From positions 124,001 to 188,000 of the forward strand of contig NZ_JAGQDC010000003.1 in NCBI RefSeq assembly GCF_023282985.1: DNA of 64,000 nt, read 5' to 3'. This DNA is from Serratia silvae. Its GTDB lineage: Bacteria; Pseudomonadota; Gammaproteobacteria; Enterobacterales; Enterobacteriaceae. Shown here one piece after another: positions 10,406 through 19,698 of the stretch. The position numbers and the translations under genes were made by a program. Every line of letters begins with the position of its first letter. Position 1 is the stretch's first letter. The notes beneath the pieces are model-generated. The model saw nothing but the letters and a program-made list of their open reading frames with translations, made no database searches and was not told the DNA's origin.

Positions 10406-11140
10406 ATGGATAGTGGAAAACGGCAATTTTTACAACGAATCGGTGTACTGACCGCCGGTGCTGCGCTGGTACCGCTGGCGCACTCCGGCTGGCAGTTGCA
10501 ACCCGAGCGGCGTGAGGGCGACAGCAAAAAGCGTATGGCGATGCTGATCGATCTGCGCCGCTGTATCGGCTGCCAGGCCTGTACGGTCAGCTGCGCGGTA
10601 GAAAATCAGCTGCCGCAGGGGCAATTTCGCACCAGTGTACTGCAGTATCAGATTGTCACGGATAGTCAGCGCATCCCCACCAACGTGCTGTTGCCGCGCC
10701 TGTGCAATCATTGTGATAACCCGCCTTGCGTGCCGGTCTGCCCGGTACAGGCGACCTTCCAGCGTCAGGACGGCATTGTGGTGATCGATAACACCCGCTG
10801 CGTAGGCTGCGCTTATTGTGTGCAAGCCTGCCCTTATGAGGCGCGTTTTATCAACCATGAAACCCAAACCGCGGATAAATGCACCTTCTGCGTCCACCGC
10901 CTGGATGCCGGGCTGTTGCCTGCCTGCGTTGAGTCTTGCGTCGGCGGCGCGCGCATGATCGGCGATCTCAACGATGAACAAGGTACTTTAAGGCGCACGC
11001 TAGAACAGCATCGTGGGGAACTAAAGGTGCTGAAGCCTGAGCAGGGGACGCATCCACAGGTGTTTTATCTGGGGCTGGATGAGGCTTTTGTCAGCCATGT
11101 CCGGGGACAACCGGCGCTGTGGCAGGAGGTACACTCATGA
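10406..11140 (+). CDS. ttrB: tetrathionate reductase iron-sulfur subunit TtrB
   Basis: Periplasmic electron-transfer subunit of 244 residues carrying four cysteine clusters for 4Fe-4S centres: CIGCQACTVSC, CNHCDNPPCVPVC, CVGCAYCVQAC and CTFCVHRL with a later CVESC. The start at 10406 follows GGGAGA; an ATG at 10268 is upstream of the likely promoter and is rejected. The N terminus (GKRQFLQRIG plus hydrophobic stretch) is a Tat signal in which Lys-Arg replaces the usual twin Arg, as is known for Salmonella TtrB. It passes electrons from TtrC to the catalytic TtrA. Its stop overlaps the ttrC start (ATGA). Confidence 0.96.
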   Translation: MDSGKRQFLQRIGVLTAGAALVPLAHSGWQLQPERREGDSKKRMAMLIDLRRCIGCQACTVSCAVENQLPQGQFRTSVLQYQIVTDSQRIPTNVLLPRLCNHCDNPPCVPVCPVQATFQRQDGIVVIDNTRCVGCAYCVQACPYEARFINHETQTADKCTFCVHRLDAGLLPACVESCVGGARMIGDLNDEQGTLRRTLEQHRGELKVLKPEQGTHPQVFYLGLDEAFVSHVRGQPALWQEVHS

Positions 11141-12195
11141 TCCGCGAAGTGATGGCTCGCCCGCAGGAGATCGCCTGGTTGCCCTGGGCGGTACAGTATT
11201 TCTTTTTCATCGGTCTGGCGTGCAGCAGCATTGCCATTGCGGCCTGGTTACGCTGGCGTTCGGCGTCTGAGGCATCTCGGCTGGAGCTGGCTGCCGTTTC
11301 GCTGGCGGTGGTGAGCGGCACCGTGGCTCCGTTGGCCCTGAGTGCGGATTTACATCAGCCCGCTCGAATCTGGCACTTCTATGCCCATTTCGCACCTTGG
11401 TCATGGATGTCTCTCGGCTCGGTGTTTTTACCGCTGTTTACCTTGCTGGTAGTGGCCTATTTCATTTTGCTGCTGCGTTGTCAACTGAGGGCAAAAAACT
11501 TGCCGTTCTGGGCGCACTGGTTACAAATCTGGCCCGCATGGCAAGAGCAGAAATGGCTGCGCTGGGTGGCATTGGCAACCCTGCTTTCGGCTGTCAGTAT
11601 CCTGCTCTATACCGGCCGGGAAGTGTCCGTGCTGCGTTCACAACCGCTGTGGTACAGCCTGTGGTTGCCTTGGCTATTACTGCTCACCGCTATGCAGGCC
11701 GTTCCGCCAATGCTGGCCTATTGGTTACGCCATGAACCGCAATGGCAATCGCGCTTGGCACGCTATCAAGGGATCTCTCTGCTGTTGCTGTGCCTCTCCA
11801 GCCTGGGCTGGTGGTTGGACGGTAGTGACTCCGCCGCTGCGCTACGTCAGTTACCTGCTCAAGGGAGCGCTTGGTCACTGGCAGGCAGCTCGTTTGCCGT
11901 CTTGATCCTGCTATTGATGGTTTCGGCTTGGCGATCGCGTCATCGGACGCTAGGGGCGGCAGGTTTGTTAGCACAATGCGTGGCAGCGTTGCTGCTTTGT
12001 TGGGGTGTGCGCTGGATGCTGCTGATGCAAACCCAGACGCTGCCCAAGTTCAATATATTGCTCAACCCCTATGTGTTACCGCTCGGCAGCGAGGGGCTAT
12101 TGGCCATCCTCGGTACCTTCGGGTTGTGGCTGGCATTAATCATCGGGGTTCGTGAATTGCAGCATGGGTTGATGGAGAAAAAACGCTATGGCTAA
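11137..12195 (+). CDS. ttrC: tetrathionate reductase membrane subunit TtrC
   Basis: Integral membrane quinol-oxidising subunit of 352 residues, NrfD/PsrC type, with about nine hydrophobic helices. It anchors TtrA and TtrB on the periplasmic face and feeds them electrons from menaquinol. The start at 11137 overlaps the ttrB stop in an ATGA arrangement with GGAGG just upstream; an earlier ATG at 11119 lacks a binding site. Its last codons overlap ttrA by 8 bases, so the three structural genes are translationally coupled. Confidence 0.94.
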   Translation: MIREVMARPQEIAWLPWAVQYFFFIGLACSSIAIAAWLRWRSASEASRLELAAVSLAVVSGTVAPLALSADLHQPARIWHFYAHFAPWSWMSLGSVFLPLFTLLVVAYFILLLRCQLRAKNLPFWAHWLQIWPAWQEQKWLRWVALATLLSAVSILLYTGREVSVLRSQPLWYSLWLPWLLLLTAMQAVPPMLAYWLRHEPQWQSRLARYQGISLLLLCLSSLGWWLDGSDSAAALRQLPAQGSAWSLAGSSFAVLILLLMVSAWRSRHRTLGAAGLLAQCVAALLLCWGVRWMLLMQTQTLPKFNILLNPYVLPLGSEGLLAILGTFGLWLALIIGVRELQHGLMEKKRYG

Positions 12196-15100
12196 GTCAA
12201 CGCGTCGTCAGTGGTTGAAAGGCGGGCTCGCTCTGGGTGGGCTGGCCGTGTTTGGTGCCAGCTACAGCGAAATGGTGCAGAAGGTGTTTACCGGCCTGCG
12301 TGACAGCAGCAGTGGAAAACTGACGCTGGATCGGATCAGTGCCAATGCGTTACCGCCAGAAGGTCGCCAGCATCCTGAAGGCTGGCAGGCCAATCCGCAG
12401 CAGGCGGTTTCCATGACGCAATGTTTTGGCTGCTGGACGCTGTGCGGCCTGCGGGTGCGGGTCGATCGTAACAGCAATCAGATACTGCGCGTAGCGGGTA
12501 ACCCTTATCATCCACTGTCGCACGATCACCATTTTCCCTATCGATTACCGGTGAGTGATGCACTCAACCGGCTAGGCGGTGATGCTGGCCTGGAACAGCG
12601 CTCAACCGCTTGTGCACGCGGTGCTACCCTGCTGGAAGGGCTGACTAGCCCGTATCGGGTGCTGGAGCCAATGAAACGGGTAGGGCCACGTGGTGGTGGG
12701 CAGTGGCAGCGCATCAGTTTTGAGCAACTGATCAAGGAAGTGGTTGAGGGCGGCGATCTGTTTGGCGAAGGGCCTGTGGAGGGATTACGGGCCATCCGCG
12801 ATCTGCAAACGCCGCTCGATCCGGCACAGCCAACGCTTGGGCCGAAGGCTAACCAACTGCTGGTCACCAACGCAGGTGATGAGGGGCGAGATACCTTTAT
12901 CAAACGCTTTGCGCAAAACGCCTTTGGCACGCGCAACTTTGGCCATCACGGCGCTTACTGTGGTCTAGCCTATCGGGCAGGTTCCGGGGCGCTGATGGGC
13001 GATCTGGACAAGAACGCTCATGTGAAGCCCGACTGGGATCATTTGCGCTTTGCACTGTTTCTGGGGACGTCACCCGCACAGTCCGGTAACCCGTTCAAAC
13101 GGCAGGGGCGTCAGTTAGCCAATGCCCGCCTGCGCGATGAGTTCCGCTATGTGGTGGTGGCCCCGGCATTGCCGTTAACCACCACGCTGGCCAACGATCA
13201 TAACCGCTGGGTGCCGGTATTGCCGGGGACGGACTCCGCGCTAGCGATGGGCATGATCCGCTGGATTATCGATCAGGAGCGTTATAACGCCGATTATCTG
13301 GCGTTACCTGGCGAGGCGGCCATGCAGGCAGCCGGTGAAAAAAGCTGGTCGAATGCCACCCATCTGGTGGTGATCGATGACGATCATCCTCTGTGCGGCC
13401 AGTTCCTGCGTAAGTCACATCTGTTAGGTGGGGCTGGTGGTGATGAGGAAAGCCCTGCTTTGGTGTGGGACGCACAGCGAGACGAACCACTGCCCGCCAC
13501 CGAGACTATGCGTGGGCAACTGCTGGTTGAGCGGCAGGTTCAACTGGCCGATGGCTCATCGGTGCGGGTGCGCTCCAGCTTCCGTTGTCTGCAACTGGCG
13601 GCGCAACGCTTTACGCTGGCTGAATATAGCGCCCAATGTGGCGTTAGCGCTGAAACTATCTCGGCGTTGGCCAAAGAGTTCACTTCTTACCAGCGGCAGG
13701 CGGCAGTGATCTCCCACGGTGGCATGATGAGCGGCAACGGTTTTTACAGCAGTTGGGCGGTGATGATGCTCAATGCGCTGATCGGTAACCTTAACCTCAA
13801 GGGGGGCGTTTCGGTGGGCGGTGGCAAGTTCAAGGAGTTTGCCGAAGGGCCACGCTATAACCTCGCTACCTTCCCTGACATGGTGAAGCCGAAAGGATTG
13901 GTGCTGTCGCGCAGTAAGCAGGCGTACGAAAAGTCGGACGAATATCGCCGCAAGGTAGAACAAGGTGTCAATCCGTATCCGGCGCGTGGGCCGTGGTATC
14001 CCTTTGTGGCTGGTCAGTTTACCGAGCAGCTGGCTCCGGCGTTGATGGGATACCCTTATCCGCTGAAAGCCTGGATCAATCACATGGGTAACCCGCTCTA
14101 CGGCGTGGCCGGGTTGCGCGACGTGGTGGGAAGTCGGCTGAAGGATCCGCAGCATCTGCCGCTGTTTATTTCGGTCGATGCCTTTATCAACGAAACCAGC
14201 GCGTTGGCGGATTATATCGTGCCGGATACGCACAACTTTGAAAGCTGGGGATTTACCTCCCCTTGGTCTGGCGTGATGGTCAAGGCAAGTACCGCCCGTT
14301 GGCCGGTGGTGCCTGCGCGCACAGCCAAGACGGCGGACGGGCAGCCGATTGCGCTGGAGAGCTTTGTTATTGCGCTCTCGAAGGCCATGGGGTTGCCAGG
14401 CTTCGGCGACGGGGCGTTACAGGATGCGCAAGGTAATCTTTGCGGGCTGCATTGTGCCGAGGATTATTACCTGCGTGCTGCGGCCAACGTGGCGTTTGCT
14501 GGTGAGCCATTGCCTGAAGCTACGGAAAGTGAGTTGCGCCTGACCGGCGTCGATCGTCTACAACCGGCGCTCAATCAGGTGCTGAAAGCGGATGAGCGGC
14601 TGCGGGTGGGCTACATGCTGGCGCGTGGTGGCCGTTTCGCGCCCCATGAGCAAGCTTGGCAAGGGGGGACGACCGGCCCGCAGTGGAAGCAGGGGCTGAA
14701 TATCTGGAATGAAGAGGTGGCACGCCATCGCCATGCCATGACCGGGGAGCGCTATAGCGGTTGCCCAACCTATTATCCACCGCGTTTTGCCGACGGTTCC
14801 GACGTGGCGCAGCACTATCCGAGCGAAGCGTGGCCGTTCCGCCTGATGTCGTTCAAGTCGCACCTGATGAGCAGTTCAACTGCCCCTATCGAACGTTTGC
14901 GGGCCGTGAAGGCGATTAATCTGGTCGCACTCAACCCGCTAGATGCCGAGCGCTATGGGCTACAACAGGGTGATCGGGTCAGGTTGCAAACGCCGGGTGG
15001 CAGCGTGGAAACGCAAATCAGCTTGCTCGACGGGGTCATGCCGGGCGTGATTGCTATTGAACACGGCTATGGGCATCGTGAGATGGGGGCGCGGGTTCAT

Positions 15101-15271
15101 TCGCTGGATGGGCAGGCATTGGCGGCGGATCCACGCATTGCCGCAGGGATCAATCTCAACGATCTAGGACTGGCCGATCCGACTCGCGAAGTCGGCAATA
15201 GCTGGTTGGACTGGGTCAGCGGGGCGGCGGTACGGCAGGGATTACCGGCGAAGTTGCAGCGCTTGGGCTAA
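12188..15271 (+). CDS. ttrA: tetrathionate reductase catalytic molybdopterin subunit TtrA
   Basis: Periplasmic catalytic subunit of 1027 residues, of the molybdenum bis-guanine-dinucleotide oxidoreductase family, that reduces tetrathionate to two thiosulfates as a respiratory acceptor. The N terminus has a Tat signal (TRRQWLKGG followed by a Gly/Ala/Leu-rich segment to about residue 24). The iron-sulfur site CFGCWTLC is near residue 79, with a fourth Cys near residue 140 (RSTACARG). The C-terminal part contains the cofactor-binding region (NPLDAERYGLQQGDRV). Frame is intact throughout. It is the last gene of ttrBCA and is followed by a stem-loop. Confidence 0.95.
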   Translation: MAKSTRRQWLKGGLALGGLAVFGASYSEMVQKVFTGLRDSSSGKLTLDRISANALPPEGRQHPEGWQANPQQAVSMTQCFGCWTLCGLRVRVDRNSNQILRVAGNPYHPLSHDHHFPYRLPVSDALNRLGGDAGLEQRSTACARGATLLEGLTSPYRVLEPMKRVGPRGGGQWQRISFEQLIKEVVEGGDLFGEGPVEGLRAIRDLQTPLDPAQPTLGPKANQLLVTNAGDEGRDTFIKRFAQNAFGTRNFGHHGAYCGLAYRAGSGALMGDLDKNAHVKPDWDHLRFALFLGTSPAQSGNPFKRQGRQLANARLRDEFRYVVVAPALPLTTTLANDHNRWVPVLPGTDSALAMGMIRWIIDQERYNADYLALPGEAAMQAAGEKSWSNATHLVVIDDDHPLCGQFLRKSHLLGGAGGDEESPALVWDAQRDEPLPATETMRGQLLVERQVQLADGSSVRVRSSFRCLQLAAQRFTLAEYSAQCGVSAETISALAKEFTSYQRQAAVISHGGMMSGNGFYSSWAVMMLNALIGNLNLKGGVSVGGGKFKEFAEGPRYNLATFPDMVKPKGLVLSRSKQAYEKSDEYRRKVEQGVNPYPARGPWYPFVAGQFTEQLAPALMGYPYPLKAWINHMGNPLYGVAGLRDVVGSRLKDPQHLPLFISVDAFINETSALADYIVPDTHNFESWGFTSPWSGVMVKASTARWPVVPARTAKTADGQPIALESFVIALSKAMGLPGFGDGALQDAQGNLCGLHCAEDYYLRAAANVAFAGEPLPEATESELRLTGVDRLQPALNQVLKADERLRVGYMLARGGRFAPHEQAWQGGTTGPQWKQGLNIWNEEVARHRHAMTGERYSGCPTYYPPRFADGSDVAQHYPSEAWPFRLMSFKSHLMSSSTAPIERLRAVKAINLVALNPLDAERYGLQQGDRVRLQTPGGSVETQISLLDGVMPGVIAIEHGYGHREMGARVHSLDGQALAADPRIAAGINLNDLGLADPTREVGNSWLDWVSGAAVRQGLPAKLQRLG

Positions 15272-15280
15272 TCTTACAGG

Positions 15281-15309
15281 CCCAATCCCCGCGAACAATG
15301 GGGATTGGG
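15281..15309 (+). terminator. stem-loop after ttrA
   Basis: Perfect 10-bp inverted repeat (15281-15290 with 15300-15309) with a 9-base loop, 9 bases after the ttrA stop. There is no T-run on either strand, so it may act as an mRNA 3' stabiliser or a weak terminator between the convergent ttrA and yajI. Confidence 0.5.
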
Positions 15310-15321
15310 TGATTCACCATA

Positions 15322-15864
15322 TCAACGTTGAGCGGTGGGCTCTACGCTATGCACACGGATATAGCCCAGTTGTGATGGCGTTACACCACTCAGGCGCAGT
15401 TCAAAGATTTGCTCGGTTTTTGGCAGCAGCGAGCTGGCGCTCTGAATTTGTTGCGACTGCGCCTGCGCGGTCAGCGGCATACCGGTTGCAGCATCCAACT
15501 GGCCCCATTCCAATGTGGCAATAAAGCTTGGCAGATATTGGCCTGAGAGCGTGCGCACATACAGTATTGCCTGGCTGCCGTTGGCCTCACTCTTCACATA
15601 GTTGAGCGATAGGCTCAACTCACCCACGCTACTTTGTAATTTGGCGGCGTTATTGGCGGCGGGCAGCAGGTAGACGCCGCTGGTTGAGCTTTGGTTAAGC
15701 CGATTTTGGCGCTCCAGGGCGGTAGCCTGCTCGGTCAACTCCCCCAGCACCTGTTTCAGCTCAACCACCTGGTTGGTGAGTTTCGGCACTTCGCGGTTCT
15801 GTGCGCAACCGGCCAGCAGGATCATGGCGGTGAGCAGACAAACCTGGCGATAACGGATTGTCAT
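15322..15864 (-). CDS. yajI: DUF3251 lipoprotein YajI
   Basis: Predicted lipoprotein of 180 residues. The start chosen is the ATG at 15864, with AGGAAA just upstream; it gives a classic lipoprotein signal with the lipobox LLAGC and the lipidated Cys at residue 20. An upstream in-frame ATG at 15927 would bury the signal behind 21 polar residues and is rejected. A coiled-coil-prone stretch follows the Cys (LTNQVVELKQVLGELTEQ). The rest matches the DUF3251 domain of E. coli YajI, whose function is unknown. It is divergent from nrdR, as in E. coli. Confidence 0.88.
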   Translation of the reverse strand: MTIRYRQVCLLTAMILLAGCAQNREVPKLTNQVVELKQVLGELTEQATALERQNRLNQSSTSGVYLLPAANNAAKLQSSVGELSLSLNYVKSEANGSQAILYVRTLSGQYLPSFIATLEWGQLDAATGMPLTAQAQSQQIQSASSLLPKTEQIFELRLSGVTPSQLGYIRVHSVEPTAQR

Positions 15865-16060
15865 AACGGCAATTTCCTCTTCAATAACACTGGCTATCAG
15901 CTTAGTCCGATCGCTGACCAAAGTCATGTCCAGCGTCCGTTATGGCTGCTTTATTACTCAATCCTGGATACAATTCGCAACAAATGCCCGGCGGTCTTTG
16001 TTGTGGCGGTAGTTCGGGGTAAACTGTACTCAACTATGTAAACGCTTATCAGGACGAGTT

Positions 16061-16510
16061 ATGCATTGCCCTTTCTGCGCTGCCGTTGATACCAAAGTGA
16101 TTGATTCCCGCCTGGTGGGTGATGGATCGCAGGTGCGCCGTCGTCGCCAATGTCTGGTCTGTAATGAACGTTTTACCACTTTTGAAGTGGCCGAGCTGGT
16201 AATGCCACGGGTGATCAAAAGTGATGAGGTTCGCGAACCATTCAACGAAGATAAACTGCGCCGTGGCATGCTGAAAGCGCTGGAAAAGCGCCCGGTCAGT
16301 TCCGACGACGTAGAAAACGCCATCAACCACATCAAATCCCAGCTGCGCGCCACCGGCGAGCGTGAAGTGCCCACCAAAATGGTCGGCAATCTGGTGATGG
16401 ATGCGTTAAAGAAGCTGGATAAGGTCGCATATATCCGCTTTGCTTCGGTGTATCGCAGTTTTGAAGACATTCGCGAATTCGGCGAAGAGATCGCCAAACT
16501 GCAGGATTAA
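16061..16510 (+). CDS. nrdR: transcriptional repressor NrdR
   Basis: ATP/dATP-sensing repressor of ribonucleotide reductase genes, 149 residues. The N-terminal zinc ribbon uses Cys3, Cys6, Cys31 and Cys34 (HCPFC, then [14 protein letters not shown]). An ATP-cone domain covers about residues 49-139 and includes the basic patch following [17 protein letters not shown]. The ATG at 16061 is preceded by AGGACGAG. ribD starts 10 bases after its stop, the nrdR-ribD-ribH-nusB-thiL arrangement known from E. coli. Confidence 0.98.
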   Translation: MHCPFCAAVDTKVIDSRLVGDGSQVRRRRQCLVCNERFTTFEVAELVMPRVIKSDEVREPFNEDKLRRGMLKALEKRPVSSDDVENAINHIKSQLRATGEREVPTKMVGNLVMDALKKLDKVAYIRFASVYRSFEDIREFGEEIAKLQD

Positions 16511-16520
16511 CGGGATCCGC

Positions 16521-17627
16521 ATGCAAAACGACGAATTCTATATGGCGCGCGCCTTTGAGCTGGCGCGTCTGGGGCGTTTCACCACCGCGCCGAACCCGAA
16601 CGTGGGCTGCGTTATTGTGCGCGATGGTTCCATCGTGGGTGAAGGCTTTCATTTGCGGGCCGGTGAGCCTCATGCGGAAGTACACGCTTTGCGCATGGCG
16701 GGGGAAAAGGCGCGAGGGGCTACGGCCTATGTCACGCTGGAACCTTGTAGCCACCATGGCCGCACGCCACCTTGTGCGGATGCGTTGATCGCAGCGGGAG
16801 TCAGCCGTGTGGTGGCTGCCATGCAAGATCCCAATCCGCAGGTTGCCGGGCGCGGGCTGTACAAGCTGCAACAGGCGGGCATTGAAGTGCGCCATGGCGT
16901 AATGCTGGCAGAGGCGGAAGCGGTTAATCTGGGGTTCCTCAAGCGTATGCGCACCGGGTTTCCCTATGTGCAGCTCAAGCTGGGCGCTTCACTGGATGGC
17001 CGTACGGCGATGGCCTCTGGGGAAAGCCAGTGGATCACCTCACCGCAGGCCAGGCGGGACGTACAGGAGTTGCGAGCGGCCAGTTCGGCTATCCTCAGTA
17101 CCAGCGCGACCGTGCTGGCCGACAATCCCGCGCTGACGGTGCGTTGGGATGAACTGAGCAGTGAAACCCAAGAGCTCTACCCGCGTGACAACCTGCGCCA
17201 GCCGCTACGGATTATTCTAGACAGCCAGAACCGGGTTACGCCGCAGCACCGAGTCGTGCAGCAACCGGGTATGACCTGGCTGGCACGCCAGCAGCCAGAC
17301 GATCAGGTTTGGCCAGACGGTGTGGAGCAATTATCCTTCCCGCTTCACGGCGGCGGTATCGATCTGGTGATGATGATGATGCAATTGGCCAAGTGCCAGG
17401 TGAACAGCATCTGGGTCGAGGCTGGCGCGCAACTTGCGGGTGCGCTGCTGCAGGCCGGGCTGGTGGATGAGCTCATCTTGTACATCGCGCCAAAATTATT
17501 GGGTGATAATGCTCGCGGGCTGTGCCAACTGCCGGGTTTGACGCAGTTGGCCGATGCGCCGGAATTTGTCTTTAGCGAGGTGCGCCAGATTGGCCCCGAT
17601 CTGCGCCTGCGGTTAACCGCCAAATAG
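16521..17627 (+). CDS. ribD: bifunctional riboflavin deaminase/reductase RibD
   Basis: Enzyme of 368 residues catalysing the second and third steps of riboflavin synthesis. The N-terminal deaminase domain (about residues 1-145) holds the zinc site HAEVHAL and PCSHHGRTPPC; the C-terminal NADPH-dependent reductase domain contains QLKLGASLDGRTAM and the conserved SGESQWIT. The ATG at 16521 is the family start; an upstream ATG at 16440 overlaps nrdR and is rejected. It is followed after 120 bases by ribH. Confidence 0.98.
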   Translation: MQNDEFYMARAFELARLGRFTTAPNPNVGCVIVRDGSIVGEGFHLRAGEPHAEVHALRMAGEKARGATAYVTLEPCSHHGRTPPCADALIAAGVSRVVAAMQDPNPQVAGRGLYKLQQAGIEVRHGVMLAEAEAVNLGFLKRMRTGFPYVQLKLGASLDGRTAMASGESQWITSPQARRDVQELRAASSAILSTSATVLADNPALTVRWDELSSETQELYPRDNLRQPLRIILDSQNRVTPQHRVVQQPGMTWLARQQPDDQVWPDGVEQLSFPLHGGGIDLVMMMMQLAKCQVNSIWVEAGAQLAGALLQAGLVDELILYIAPKLLGDNARGLCQLPGLTQLADAPEFVFSEVRQIGPDLRLRLTAK

Positions 17628-17747
17628 AGAATGTAACCTTTGCCTGCCGGTGCAGCCGCGTTTTACAAAAGCGCCGCGCAGGCGGGCAAAGAATATGATA
17701 GAATCCGCCCCCCTGCGGGGTATTGAACCCATTTTTAAGGAAAGCCC

Positions 17748-18218
17748 ATGAAAGTTATCGAAGGTGTTGTTGCTACTCCAAATGCCCGTGTGGCGATCGC
17801 AATTGCACGTTTTAACAATTTCATCAACGACAGCCTGCTGCAAGGTGCCATTGATGCACTGAAGCGTATCGGCCAGGTTGCTGATGACAACATCACCGTT
17901 GTTTGGGTCCCAGGCGCTTACGAGCTGCCATTAACCGCACGCGTGCTGGCTAACACCGGTAAATATGATGCGGTGATTGCTCTGGGTACGGTGATCCGTG
18001 GGGGCACCGCGCACTTCGAATATGTGGCGGGCGAAGCCAGCTCCGGTCTAGGCAATGTCTCAATGAATACCGAGATCCCGGTTGCCTTTGGCGTGCTGAC
18101 TACCGAAAGCATCGAACAAGCGATCGAGCGTGCCGGCACCAAAGCGGGCAACAAAGGCGCAGAAGCCGCCCTGACCGCACTTGAAATGATTAATGTAATC
18201 AAAGCTATTAAAGCCTGA
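17748..18218 (+). CDS. ribH: 6,7-dimethyl-8-ribityllumazine synthase
   Basis: Lumazine synthase of 156 residues (named ribE in E. coli), which condenses the RibD product with dihydroxybutanone phosphate and assembles into a hollow icosahedral capsid. Conserved motifs are [12 protein letters not shown] near the N terminus, VPGAYELP, and [14 protein letters not shown] with the catalytic His. The ATG at 17748 follows AAGGAAA. The 120-base upstream spacer has a possible minus-10 hexamer TATGAT at 17694 and small GC-rich hairpins but no recognisable FMN riboswitch. Confidence 0.98.
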   Translation: MKVIEGVVATPNARVAIAIARFNNFINDSLLQGAIDALKRIGQVADDNITVVWVPGAYELPLTARVLANTGKYDAVIALGTVIRGGTAHFEYVAGEASSGLGNVSMNTEIPVAFGVLTTESIEQAIERAGTKAGNKGAEAALTALEMINVIKAIKA

Positions 18219-18239
18219 ATTTAGTTTAAGGGGAATTCC

Positions 18240-18656
18240 GTGAAACCTGCTGCTCGTCGTCGCGCTCGTGAGTGCGCTGTTCAAGCGATTTACTCTTGGC
18301 AGTTGTCTAAAAATGACATTGCCGATGTTGAACACCAGTTCCTGACGGAGCAGGATGTCAAAGATGTTGACGTCGCCTATTTTCGTGAGCTGCTGTCCGG
18401 TGTGGCAGTCAACGCAGGTATGCTGGATGGCCTGATGGCCCCCTTCCTGTCGCGCCAGCTCGAAGAATTGGGCCAGGTGGAAAGAGCCGTACTGCGCATT
18501 GCGCTGTTCGAGCTGAAAATGCGTGAAGATGTCCCTTACAAAGTGGCCATTAACGAAGCGATCGAACTGGCGAAAACCTTCGGTGCGGAAGATAGCCACA
18601 AGTTTGTAAATGGCGTGCTGGATAAAGCAGCCCCCAGCATCCGTAGGAAAAAATAA
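18240..18656 (+). CDS. nusB: transcription antitermination factor NusB
   Basis: RNA-binding all-helical protein of 138 residues that, with NusE (S10), binds boxA in rRNA leaders and promotes antitermination. The start is GTG at 18240, preceded by AAGGGGA and giving the invariant N terminus [15 protein letters not shown]. The C-terminal block [25 protein letters not shown] is intact. It lies 21 bases after ribH and is followed by a short hairpin before thiL. Confidence 0.98.
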   Translation: MKPAARRRARECAVQAIYSWQLSKNDIADVEHQFLTEQDVKDVDVAYFRELLSGVAVNAGMLDGLMAPFLSRQLEELGQVERAVLRIALFELKMREDVPYKVAINEAIELAKTFGAEDSHKFVNGVLDKAAPSIRRKK

Positions 18657-18660
18657 AATA

Positions 18661-18682
18661 TAAGGCCGGGAAACCGGCCTTA
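18661..18682 (+). other. GC-rich hairpin between nusB and thiL
   Basis: Nine-base-pair stem (18661-18669 with 18674-18682) closed by a GAAA tetraloop, in the 45-base spacer. There is no T-run, so it looks like a processing or attenuation hairpin and probably not a full terminator. Confidence 0.6.
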
Positions 18683-18701
18683 CTTCTTTGGAAGACATAC
18701 C

Positions 18702-19682
18702 ATGGCATGTGGCGAATTTGATCTCATTGCCCGCTATTTTGACCGGTTCAAAAGTGTGCGCCGCGACGTACAGCTCGGCATTGGCGATGACTGCGCACTG
18801 CTTACAGTGCCGGAAAAACAGCTTTTAGCCATCAGTACCGATACCCTGGTTTCGGGTATTCACTTCCTGGCGGACATCGATCCCGCCGATCTCGGCTATA
18901 AAGCCCTGGCGGTTAACCTGAGCGACCTGGCAGCAATGGGCGCCGATCCTGCGTGGCTTTCGCTGGCGTTGACGCTGCCGGAAGTGAACGAAGAGTGGCT
19001 CAAGGCGTTCAGCGATAGCCTGTTCGAACAGATGAATTACTACGGCATGCAGCTGATTGGCGGCGATACCACCCGTGGCCCGCTGAGCATGACGTTGACC
19101 ATCCACGGTCATATCCCGGTCGGGCGGGCGCTAACCCGCAGCGGCGCACGTATTGGCGACTGGATTTACGTTACCGGTACGTTGGGCGACAGCGCCGCTG
19201 GGCTGGCAATCCTGCAAGATCGTTTGCAAGTGAGCGATCAGGCTGCTCATGAATATCTGTTGGCGCGCCATCTGCGCCCGCATCCGCGTGTGCTGCAAGG
19301 TCAGGCGCTGCGTGATTTGGCCAGCTCGGCGATTGATATCTCCGACGGTCTGATTTCAGATCTGAAACACGTGCTGAATGCCTCTGAGTGCGGTGCCCGT
19401 ATCGAGTTGGATGAGTTGCCGATGTCGCAAACGCTGACCAGCAATACCGATGCGGATCAGGCTTTGCGCTGGGCGCTGACCGGCGGTGAAGATTATGAAC
19501 TGTGCTTTACCGTGCCAGAGATCAATCGGGGCGCGCTGGAAGTGGCATTAAGCCATTTAGGTGCGGATTACACCTGTATTGGCCAGATCGGCCCACAGTC
19601 TGAAGGAATGAAGTTCTACCGCGATCAGCAAGAGGTTGAACTGCCGTGGAGTGGCTACGATCACTTCGGTACTGCTCAATAA
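18702..19682 (+). CDS. thiL: thiamine-monophosphate kinase
   Basis: Enzyme of 326 residues that phosphorylates thiamine monophosphate to the active diphosphate cofactor. Typical motifs are GIGDDCALL near residue 27, [20 protein letters not shown], and [10 protein letters not shown]. The sequence ends [11 protein letters not shown], close to E. coli ThiL, so the gene is complete. In E. coli pgpA overlaps its 3' end; here no pgpA follows and only a terminator separates it from convergent dxs. Confidence 0.98.
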   Translation: MACGEFDLIARYFDRFKSVRRDVQLGIGDDCALLTVPEKQLLAISTDTLVSGIHFLADIDPADLGYKALAVNLSDLAAMGADPAWLSLALTLPEVNEEWLKAFSDSLFEQMNYYGMQLIGGDTTRGPLSMTLTIHGHIPVGRALTRSGARIGDWIYVTGTLGDSAAGLAILQDRLQVSDQAAHEYLLARHLRPHPRVLQGQALRDLASSAIDISDGLISDLKHVLNASECGARIELDELPMSQTLTSNTDADQALRWALTGGEDYELCFTVPEINRGALEVALSHLGADYTCIGQIGPQSEGMKFYRDQQEVELPWSGYDHFGTAQ

Positions 19683-19698
19683 TCATTAACGTGGCGGT

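Noticed and set aside
10383-10406. TTGAT...ATCAA resembling an FNR box before ttrB
   Set aside because: The arms are 14 bases apart instead of 4, and the right arm overlaps the start codon, so FNR could not bind in the usual way.
17628-17747. Possible FMN riboswitch before ribH
   Set aside because: The region is only 120 bases and lacks the conserved RFN element blocks; only small GC-rich hairpins are seen.
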